Of a stretch of 64,000 bases of DNA, positions 17,450-24,841 are shown piece after piece. Source of the DNA: Anaerolineaceae bacterium UBA5404. GTDB lineage: Bacteria; Chloroflexota; Anaerolineae; Anaerolineales; Anaerolineaceae. Position numbers and translations under genes: made by a program. The notes below the pieces were generated by a model. That model searched no databases. It worked only from the letters and a program-made list of their open reading frames with translations, and had not been told where the DNA came from. Numbering within the stretch: the stretch's first letter is position 1; each line of letters starts with the position of its first letter. The stretch is taken from the NCBI GenBank assembly GCA_002409625.1, contig DHNY01000010.1, positions 124,001 through 188,000 on the forward strand, in the 5' to 3' direction.

Positions 17450-19432
17450 ATGAAGACTTGCGCAACCATTCTCAAAAACGCACATATCCTTGCTATGGAT
17501 GAGCAATCGAATCAGTTTGAGCCTGGTGCCATTGCGATAAAGGACGGAAAAATAGCCGCCGTTGGGTATCAGCATGAAATCCTGGCGGAATGGCAAGCAG
17601 AAGAAACTATTGACTGTGGCGGCAAAGTGCTTATGCCAGGACTTATAAACACGCACACGCACATACCCATGACTCTTTTGCGGGGTCTTTCTAACGACCT
17701 CAGGCTGGATGTCTGGCTAATGGGTTACATGATGCCCGTGGAACGTGAATTTGTCTCACCGGAATTTGTGCGCTTGGGCACTCAAATGGGATGTGCTGAG
17801 CTCATTCGCTCTGGTGTGACAACCTTCAACGACATGTATTATTTTGAAGATGAAGTTGCCCAAGCCACTGCTGAAATTGGCATGCGTGCCGTGCTGGGAC
17901 AAACCGTATTGAAATTCCCCTCGCCGGATGCTGCGTCCTTCGAAGATTCTCTGGCTTTATCTGAGGCATTGATCGAAAAATGGAAAGATCATAATCTGAT
18001 TATTCCTGCCATTGCTCCACACGCGGTATACACCTGTCCTGCAGAGGTACTCGAAGCGGTGGTTAAGATTGCAAAGAAGCACGACGCCATCGTCCATTTC
18101 CATGTATCGGAAACAATCGAAGAAGTTGAAAACCTGCGTAAAGAAACAGGTATGCCAGTTGTTCCCTACATCAAGAAGCTGGGTATGCTTGATACAAAAC
18201 TGATCGCGGCGCACTGTGTGCATGTTGACGACGGAGAAATCCGCACCATGCTACGCGCTGGCACAGGCATTGCCCACAACCCAAGCTCCAACCTCAAGCT
18301 AGCCTCAGGTTTTGCACCTATCGCTCGCATGATGGAAATGGGTGCAAAGGTTGGCATTGGAACGGACGGAACAGCATCCAACAATGACCTCGATATGTTT
18401 GAGGAAATGCGCCTGGCGAGCTTAATTGCCAAACCCGTTGCGGGAGATCCCACCGTCTTGCCGGCTAAACAGGTTTTGGAAATGGTCACCAGAATTGGTG
18501 CTGAAACTTTGCATATGGCTGAGATTACTGGCAGTCTCGAACTTGGTAAGCGGGCAGATTTGATTTTGATCGATCTTTACCCAATGCACAATCAACCTCA
18601 CTTTAGACGTGACCCTGAGAATGTCTACGCTCAGATCGTCTATGCCAGCAAAGCAACTGATGTGACGGATGTGATGGTTGAAGGTCAATGGCTCATGCGA
18701 GACCATGAACTTTTGACAATTGACGAAGCAGAGCTCATTCGCCAAGCCGCACCGATAGCAGAACAGATTGATGCCTTTTTGACCAGCCGTGAAGAGTCTG
18801 TGCTTTCCAAACTGTTGGCTATTGGCGGCTTCTCTGAAGAAGAGAGCTTTGAAGTGCAAGCCAAAGTGCGGGTTAAGGACGTTGAAAGCGTTCTCAAAAA
18901 TCTCAACCAACCAGAAATTCAGATTATCCGCACACGGCATTACCATGAATATGACACCTATTTCTTTTTTGAGGATCCTTCACAGGGAATTTTGCGATAT
19001 CGTGAAGATGAATTCCTAAACAAGAGAGGCGAAATCATAAATGTGCGCAGCAGACTGACCCTCATTGGCGAAGGTGACCCTGAAGGTGGCGAGTTTATCA
19101 AACAAGGCTTGCTGTCGCGGAGTCGCTATTTTGCTCCTGCAACCCATAGTTTACGTTTCTACATTGAGTATTTCAAACCCAGCCACTCATTGGAAATCGA
19201 AAAGAACCGGCGCAGATATTTGGTTAGATTCAAAGATGTTGAGTTCTTTATCAATGTGGATAGGATCATTAAGCCAAATGAGGATTGTTTTGTTGAGATT
19301 AAGAGCCGCACCTGGAGCCGGCAAGATGCTGACGAGAAGACACATCTCATCAAATATCTCGCCGATGTTTTAGAATTAGACACCAGTCAAATTATCAATG
19401 AGGATTATTTTCAGTTTTTAGAAAGGGATTAG
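17450..19432 (+). CDS. Amidohydrolase (MtaD/SsnA-type) fused to a CYTH domain
   Basis: A continuous 660-aa frame behind AAAGGAGAG. Residues 1-435 form a complete amidohydrolase of the S-adenosylhomocysteine/methylthioadenosine deaminase or chlorohydrolase group: HTH (H69, H71), HVSE, CVHVDDGEI, GTDGTASNNDLDMFEEMRLA and the C-terminal GSLELGKRADLILID. It would deaminate an aminopurine-type or related substrate. From about 465 to 655 a CYTH (triphosphate tunnel) domain follows: EVQAKVRV (E468, K472), RYRED, RSRL, SLEIEKNRRRYLVRF, CFVEIKSRTW. CYTH domains bind triphosphates (adenylate cyclase, thiamine or inorganic triphosphatase). The usual ExExK reads ExQxK. The fusion is unusual. glgA starts 7 bases downstream. 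Confidence 0.88.
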   Translation: MKTCATILKNAHILAMDEQSNQFEPGAIAIKDGKIAAVGYQHEILAEWQAEETIDCGGKVLMPGLINTHTHIPMTLLRGLSNDLRLDVWLMGYMMPVEREFVSPEFVRLGTQMGCAELIRSGVTTFNDMYYFEDEVAQATAEIGMRAVLGQTVLKFPSPDAASFEDSLALSEALIEKWKDHNLIIPAIAPHAVYTCPAEVLEAVVKIAKKHDAIVHFHVSETIEEVENLRKETGMPVVPYIKKLGMLDTKLIAAHCVHVDDGEIRTMLRAGTGIAHNPSSNLKLASGFAPIARMMEMGAKVGIGTDGTASNNDLDMFEEMRLASLIAKPVAGDPTVLPAKQVLEMVTRIGAETLHMAEITGSLELGKRADLILIDLYPMHNQPHFRRDPENVYAQIVYASKATDVTDVMVEGQWLMRDHELLTIDEAELIRQAAPIAEQIDAFLTSREESVLSKLLAIGGFSEEESFEVQAKVRVKDVESVLKNLNQPEIQIIRTRHYHEYDTYFFFEDPSQGILRYREDEFLNKRGEIINVRSRLTLIGEGDPEGGEFIKQGLLSRSRYFAPATHSLRFYIEYFKPSHSLEIEKNRRRYLVRFKDVEFFINVDRIIKPNEDCFVEIKSRTWSRQDADEKTHLIKYLADVLELDTSQIINEDYFQFLERD

Positions 19433-19439
19433 GTGATTT

Positions 19440-20927
19440 ATGACAAAGTCCATTAAGGTCCTGTTTGCCAGTGCTGAAGCTGCCCCATTTGCCAAAGTAG
19501 GCGGTTTGGGCGATGTTGCCGGGGCGCTTCCTGGTGCTCTTAATGCGCTTTCATCCGTGGATTTAGACCTTCGTATTTTCATGCCCTTCCATTCCCAGGT
19601 CAAGAAGTATAATCCAAATCATCGTCTCATTGGCTCTTTTAAACTGCCATTAATGGATGGTAAGGACTTGGAATGCCAATTTTACCTTGCTCAGATTGGA
19701 GAAACCAAGGTTTACCTGCTCGATAATGAGTTCATCAACCATCAATCCCCTGTTTATCATGGCGATTGGCGTTTGGATGGCTTAAAGTATGCGAGTTTTT
19801 CATTGATGGTGCTTGAAGCTGCCAAATACCTTGACTGGAAACCAGATATTTTGCATTGCAATGATTGGCACACGGCTTTGTCCATAAATGCTTTGGAGCA
19901 ACAATACGCTGAAGACCCGTTTTTTGATGGCGTGCGAACCGTTTTATCTATTCATAACCTGCCTTTTAACGGTTGGGGGTCTCAGGAAGCGATGAGCCAG
20001 TTGGGTTTTATCCCGTCAACAGATGGCGATTTACCGGATTGGGCAAAGTTTACGCCTTTACCAATGGGCATTTCAGCCGCGGATTTGATCATAACCGTTT
20101 CGCCTGGCTATGCTAAAGAGATTACGACGCCGGAATATGGCTGTGGGCTTGAAGATTACTTGCAAAAACACCACAATAAGCTTATCGGTATCCTGAATGG
20201 CATTGATACTGAAAGCTTTAATCCTATTACTGATGAAACACTGCCCAACACCTTTAGCTCAGAAAGATTGTATGATCGTGTGCTCAATAAGTTGAACTTA
20301 CAATCAGCTTTGGAATTAGAAGTTGGGCATCAGCATCCGATGATGACCATGGTTAGCAGACTTAGCCATCAAAAGGGTTTGGATATCCTGCTGGATAGTC
20401 TTGAACTCATCAAAGATCTACCCTGGCAGTTTGTTTTACTCGGCACCGGCGATGCAGAAATAGAAAAACGTGCCCTCGAATTTCAGGAAAGATATCCTGG
20501 TAAATTCTCTGCCATTTTGAAATACGACGAAGCCCTGGCACGAATGCTATACGCAAGCGGTGATATTTTTACAATGCCTTCTCGCTATGAACCATGTGGT
20601 TTGTCACAAATGATCGCCATGCGTTATGGTAATCTGCCCGTTGCAAGCGCCACCGGTGGTTTAAAAGACTCCATCATCGATTACACAACATCACCTGTAA
20701 ACGCAACCGGCTTTTTGGCAAATGATATTTCTGCAGAAAGTTTCGCCAATGCCTTGTGCCATGCTTTAGACCTTTTTAAGGACAAAGTTATTTGGACACA
20801 ACTTCAACGCAATGCCATGGCTCAGGATTTTAGCTGGCAACAATCAGCAGAACTTTATGCAAAAGCCTATTATTCTTTGTTAAATCCATCAGAAACTGAT
20901 GACACCATTACTGAGGAAGAAGGATAA
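19440..20927 (+). CDS. glgA: Glycogen (starch) synthase
   Basis: A 495-aa GT5 glycosyltransferase that adds glucose from ADP- or UDP-glucose to alpha-1,4-glucan. The N-terminal KVGGLGDVAGALPGAL binds the nucleotide-sugar phosphate; HCNDWHT and the C-terminal SRYEPCGLSQMIAMRYGNLP with TGGLKDSI complete the active site. It directly precedes malQ (2-base gap), forming a glycogen-handling pair. Confidence 0.96.
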   Translation: MTKSIKVLFASAEAAPFAKVGGLGDVAGALPGALNALSSVDLDLRIFMPFHSQVKKYNPNHRLIGSFKLPLMDGKDLECQFYLAQIGETKVYLLDNEFINHQSPVYHGDWRLDGLKYASFSLMVLEAAKYLDWKPDILHCNDWHTALSINALEQQYAEDPFFDGVRTVLSIHNLPFNGWGSQEAMSQLGFIPSTDGDLPDWAKFTPLPMGISAADLIITVSPGYAKEITTPEYGCGLEDYLQKHHNKLIGILNGIDTESFNPITDETLPNTFSSERLYDRVLNKLNLQSALELEVGHQHPMMTMVSRLSHQKGLDILLDSLELIKDLPWQFVLLGTGDAEIEKRALEFQERYPGKFSAILKYDEALARMLYASGDIFTMPSRYEPCGLSQMIAMRYGNLPVASATGGLKDSIIDYTTSPVNATGFLANDISAESFANALCHALDLFKDKVIWTQLQRNAMAQDFSWQQSAELYAKAYYSLLNPSETDDTITEEEG

Positions 20928-20929
20928 AC

Positions 20930-22429
20930 ATGATTAAAGAACGCGCCTCAGGTGTTTTGTTGCACCCCACCAGTTTACCGGGTCCCTATGGCATTGGTGA
21001 CCTTGGCCCAGAAGCTTATCGTTGGATTGACTTTTTAGTAGCAAGTGGCACGCGATATTGGCAGTTTTTACCACTGGGACCAACAGGCTACGGCGATTCA
21101 CCCTATCAATGCTTTTCTGCCTTTGCCGGTAATCCTTACTTGATTAGCCCCGATGGACTCTTGGAGTTAGGACTCATTGAAAAAGAAGATCTTAGTGATC
21201 TTCCTGACTTTAGTGTTGAATCTGTCGATTTTGGACCGGTTATTGCGTGGAAAACGGCTTTGTTAGATAAAATGAGCCAAAAGGTTATCAGGCATGGCAT
21301 GCCCCCAGAGCTCTTGAAGGAATTTGAGTCCTTTGTGGATGACAATTTGGATTGGCTGGATGAATATGCCTTGTTTATGGCTATCAAACAAAGCCAGGGT
21401 GGTATTGCCTGGTCTGAATGGCCAAAATCATTGAAGTTTCGTGAAGCCGCAGCCTTGGAAAATGCTAAAAAACAATTGGCAGAGCAAATTTTCAGACATA
21501 AATTTGATCAGTTTCTTTTCTTTAAGCAATGGTTAAAACTACGGCAATATGCTCAGGCACACGGCATTCAGCTTATTGGCGATATGCCCTTTGTGATCGC
21601 TTTTGATAGCGCGGATGCCTGGGCTCACCCACAACTTTTCTTGCTGGATAGCAAACTTCAACCAACCCTTGTTGCAGGTGTTCCACCGGATGCCTTTGGA
21701 CCTAAAGGCCAACTCTGGGGCAACCCACTCTACCAATGGCCAGCTCATGAAGCCGAAAACTACGCTTGGTGGCTCAAACGAATGGAAGCCACCCTCAAAT
21801 TAGTCGATTTGGTACGTATTGATCACTTTAGAGGGTTTATCTCTGCCTGGCATGTACCCTTTGGTAATGAGGATGCTATCATCGGCGAGTGGATTCCATC
21901 ACCTGGTGAGGCATTATTTAAAGCCTTCCAAACAAGCTACCCAGAATTGCCCATTATCGCTGAAGACCTTGGCTACATTACGCCGGATGTGGTTGCCTTG
22001 CGCGAAGATTTTAATCTTCCCGGTATGCGCATCTTGCAATTTGCTTTTGATGGTGATCCAGAAAATGAATTTTTACCCCATCACTACCCGGTTAATAGCG
22101 TTTGTTACACAGGAACGCATGACAACGAAACCGCCAAAGGCTGGTATATGCAAGCAGAACTTAAAAACAAGTTGTTTATGCACAAATACCTTGATTTCAA
22201 AGATGAGGATATTTCATGGGCGTTAATGCGAGCTGCTTTCCGTTCAGTATCGACTCTTTGTGTGGTGCCGATGCAAGATATTCTCAGCCTTGATTCAGAA
22301 GCGCGCATGAATAACCCGGGCATCGCGGCTGGAAATTGGCGTTGGCGCATGAAACCCGGCGCGATTACAGATCTTTTGGTGAAGAAATTCAGGGATCTAA
22401 ACTTTACATACAGCCGTTTGAGTAGTTAA
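20930..22429 (+). CDS. malQ: 4-alpha-glucanotransferase (amylomaltase)
   Basis: A 499-aa GH77 enzyme. SGVLLHPTSLPGPYGIGDLG opens the protein; the catalytic nucleophile lies in DLVRIDHFRGF, the acid/base in IAEDLGYITPD, and the transition-state Asp in TGTHDNETAKGW. It disproportionates maltodextrins and fits glycogen or starch turnover with glgA. It is the last gene of the cinA - amidohydrolase - glgA - malQ run and ends before a strong terminator. Confidence 0.97.
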   Translation: MIKERASGVLLHPTSLPGPYGIGDLGPEAYRWIDFLVASGTRYWQFLPLGPTGYGDSPYQCFSAFAGNPYLISPDGLLELGLIEKEDLSDLPDFSVESVDFGPVIAWKTALLDKMSQKVIRHGMPPELLKEFESFVDDNLDWLDEYALFMAIKQSQGGIAWSEWPKSLKFREAAALENAKKQLAEQIFRHKFDQFLFFKQWLKLRQYAQAHGIQLIGDMPFVIAFDSADAWAHPQLFLLDSKLQPTLVAGVPPDAFGPKGQLWGNPLYQWPAHEAENYAWWLKRMEATLKLVDLVRIDHFRGFISAWHVPFGNEDAIIGEWIPSPGEALFKAFQTSYPELPIIAEDLGYITPDVVALREDFNLPGMRILQFAFDGDPENEFLPHHYPVNSVCYTGTHDNETAKGWYMQAELKNKLFMHKYLDFKDEDISWALMRAAFRSVSTLCVVPMQDILSLDSEARMNNPGIAAGNWRWRMKPGAITDLLVKKFRDLNFTYSRLSS

Positions 22430-22446
22430 GCAAATCAATAAATCAA

Positions 22447-22476
22447 AAAAGCTCTCCATTTTTTGGGAGAGCTTTT
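22447..22476. terminator. Bidirectional terminator between malQ and ppgK
   Basis: An 11-bp stem (22447-22457 with 22466-22476), 8-nt loop, A-run before and TTTT within the 3' arm; it serves both convergent operons. Confidence 0.8.
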
Positions 22477-22494
22477 CGCTTATATTCATTAGAT

Positions 22495-23229
22495 TTATTC
22501 TGTTGCCATTGCCGCACCGATAATGCCAGCATCATTGCCTAAAGTTGCTCTAATAACTTTTTCTTCAGGGAAACTTAAATACTTTTGGAATTTTGCCAGG
22601 TTTGAACTAATCGCGCCACCCAAAACAAACAGATCGGGACTGAATAAAAAGTCATAACGTTCTAAAACTTCATTTAACCTTAATGCCCATTGCTTCCAGC
22701 TAAGTTTCTCGATCCTTTTTACGGCTGCAGATCCGTAATGTTCGGCTGATTGTCCATGAAAAAGGAGGTGCCCAAGCTCTGTATCTTTCCATATTTTCCC
22801 ATCCAGAATTAAGGCCGAACCAATTCCTGTTCCCAGTGTTAAAAAGAGCGTGCGATGGGTTTGCTTGATGATTGGGTTTCCAATTCGTAACTCTGCCAAA
22901 GCAGCAGCGTCTGCATCATTTAGGATGCTGACTTTACAGCCAGTACCAGCGCTAAAAAATGTTTTCAGATCTTTTCCCCGCCATTCCGGATGCAAATTTG
23001 GCGCATTCTCGACGCTGGTTCCTCTTAATCTACCGGGAAAACCCACGCCTATTGGACCATCAAAGTCCAATCGTTTAATCATTTTTTTAATGCCTTCCAG
23101 CGCTCTTTCGGGTTCAGACTCGTTTGTAAATCTAAACCGAACTTTTTCAGAAGCAAAAGTGCCAGCTTTAATGTCAACCAATGCCGCCTTGATTGCCGAA
23201 CCGCCAATATCAATACCTAATCGAATCAT
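22495..23229 (-). CDS. ppgK: Polyphosphate/ATP glucokinase (ROK family)
   Basis: A 244-aa ROK kinase. DIGGSAIKAALVD is the phosphate-binding loop, LNDADAAALAE holds the catalytic Asp, and TLGTGIGSALI plus TELGHL bind phosphate and sugar. The shortness, the LSWKQWALRLNEVLERYDFLFSPD stretch and the absence of the ROK zinc-finger cysteines fit the polyphosphate-dependent glucokinase subgroup. It would make glucose-6-phosphate for the pentose phosphate and glycolytic genes upstream in the same operon. Use of polyphosphate rather than ATP is inferred from family resemblance. Confidence 0.85.
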   Translation of the reverse strand: MIRLGIDIGGSAIKAALVDIKAGTFASEKVRFRFTNESEPERALEGIKKMIKRLDFDGPIGVGFPGRLRGTSVENAPNLHPEWRGKDLKTFFSAGTGCKVSILNDADAAALAELRIGNPIIKQTHRTLFLTLGTGIGSALILDGKIWKDTELGHLLFHGQSAEHYGSAAVKRIEKLSWKQWALRLNEVLERYDFLFSPDLFVLGGAISSNLAKFQKYLSFPEEKVIRATLGNDAGIIGAAMATE

Positions 23230-23236
23230 ATTTCAC

Positions 23237-24385
23237 CTAATCACATCCATTATTAAGATGTTCTTCGTATGTTATTGCAAAATTATGTCTGCCAGATTGA
23301 TCACATGCAGCCCTAAAAAACAAATAATCTGACCTTTCCGGTTGAGCCACAGCCTGAATGGCTTCCAGACTGGGGCTGCAAATGGGTCCAGGTGGCAATC
23401 CATAATACCGATAGGTATTATAGGGCATATCCACCGCCAGGTCATCCCATGTGAGACGACTTTTCCACCAGGTGTTCGTAATTTCGTCCCATCCAAGCGC
23501 GTATTGTACGGTTACGTCAGTTTGGAGTTGCATGCCCAATCGTAGCCGATTGTAAAAAACAGATGCCATCAAGGGCATTTCTTCCGTTGCCAGGGTTTCC
23601 CGTTGAATGATGGATGCCATGGTTAAACCTTCTCTTAAGGTCAAACCTTGCCCTTCAATTTGTGTGTCAAGACCACTTTTAACGACTTTCGTCTCAAACT
23701 GTTCTAAAAGTGTGAAGATGGTCTCACCAAGACTGATGTCTGGTTTGAAATAGTAGAGTCCAGGCAAAATAAAGCCTTCAAGACTAGCTTCAGGAATGAA
23801 AGCGAATTTATCCTTATAAAGTTGCGAAGGTGCTTTATTGGCTTCCAGGAAGTCTGAGCCGCTGAAAGAAAAAGGGGAAAAATCAATGGCAGAAGCTATT
23901 TCTTCAATCCGCCAACCCGCAAAAATACGGAGGCTGATGTCGCGATAGGTTTCGTTTCCAATTCGTTTGGCGATTTCGATTGTGTTTTGACCGCTTGCAA
24001 TGGTGTAAGAACCTGGTCGCATATTGCGATCGCGACCGTAATAAATGAATAATTGGCAAGCTGATTGGGCATTGCTCACAAAACCTTCAGTCGCTAGTTT
24101 CCCGCAAATGTCAGGAACGCTGTCGCTTTGGTCAATAAAAAACTTCCGTTCTTTGCCATCAAGGAAAAAGTTTGCTTTGTTCAAATCATCAGCGTTCTTA
24201 TTAAGTAAAAAAGCATATTTAAGCTTTGAAGGTAACGGTAAGCGTTTATCTGCAGCGCCAAACTGCTTTTCTGCGCTTTTGAGAAAGTAAATCGCTATCC
24301 CAGCGATAACAAGGGTAAGCACTATTGCTATGGTTAATAGCGTGCCAGCCGCTTTTTTAGGTTTTGCATTTTTGGGTTCAGGCAT
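23237..24385 (-). CDS. mltG: Endolytic murein transglycosylase MltG
   Basis: A 382-aa protein with start ATG 24385 inside the end of ruvX (8-base overlap). A single N-terminal membrane anchor (about 18-38) is followed by a LysM-like region and the YceG domain. The catalytic Glu lies in MASIIQRETLATEEMPLMA, followed by VFYNRLRLGMQLQTDVTVQYALG and NTYRYYGLPPGPICSPSLEA. It cuts nascent glycan strands and helps terminate chain growth. The ruvX-mltG arrangement is common in bacteria. Confidence 0.94.
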   Translation of the reverse strand: MPEPKNAKPKKAAGTLLTIAIVLTLVIAGIAIYFLKSAEKQFGAADKRLPLPSKLKYAFLLNKNADDLNKANFFLDGKERKFFIDQSDSVPDICGKLATEGFVSNAQSACQLFIYYGRDRNMRPGSYTIASGQNTIEIAKRIGNETYRDISLRIFAGWRIEEIASAIDFSPFSFSGSDFLEANKAPSQLYKDKFAFIPEASLEGFILPGLYYFKPDISLGETIFTLLEQFETKVVKSGLDTQIEGQGLTLREGLTMASIIQRETLATEEMPLMASVFYNRLRLGMQLQTDVTVQYALGWDEITNTWWKSRLTWDDLAVDMPYNTYRYYGLPPGPICSPSLEAIQAVAQPERSDYLFFRAACDQSGRHNFAITYEEHLNNGCD

Positions 24386-24833
24386 TTTGCGCCTCATCAA
24401 AGTTGTGATGGTCCAAAAAATCTTGCAGAATGAGTGCGGCTACCCGGTCATCAGATGGTTTTTGTCGTTTCTTGGCGGTTTGCCCCATGGTGATTGACAG
24501 GTTTTGTAAAGTGATTGAACTGCCGCTTTCATCCCAAACGTGCACAGGCATGGTCGTCAATTCCTTTAGGGTATTAACAAAGCGCAAAACTTTTCTGGCA
24601 CGAGGACCCTCACCACCATCGCTGTCATAAGGAACACCAACTAAAATATCTGTGCATTGTTCTTTTAGAGCTAAGGCTATCACTGCTTCGGCATCCTTTA
24701 AACGGGAAACATGCTCGATAATGCAAAGTGCTCGAGCAAAGCTTAAGGTTTCATCACTGACAGCGACACCAATGCGCTTGTCACCATGATCTACGGCGAG
24801 AAACTTTCGATACCCTTTGTCTAAAGATGCCAC
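24378..24833 (-). CDS. ruvX: Holliday junction resolvase-like protein RuvX/YqgF
   Basis: A 151-aa RNase H-fold protein: LAVDHGDKRIGVAVSDE carries the first acidic residue, ILVGVPYDSDGGEGPRA the second block, VHVWDESGSSITLQNL the third (usual DER..T), and DDRVAALILQDFLDHH the C-terminal Asp. The family processes pre-16S rRNA ends and/or junction DNA. It sits between tal/pgi and mltG on the same transcript. Confidence 0.93.
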   Translation of the reverse strand: MASLDKGYRKFLAVDHGDKRIGVAVSDETLSFARALCIIEHVSRLKDAEAVIALALKEQCTDILVGVPYDSDGGEGPRARKVLRFVNTLKELTTMPVHVWDESGSSITLQNLSITMGQTAKKRQKPSDDRVAALILQDFLDHHNFDEAQNA

Positions 24834-24841
24834 TTTATCGC

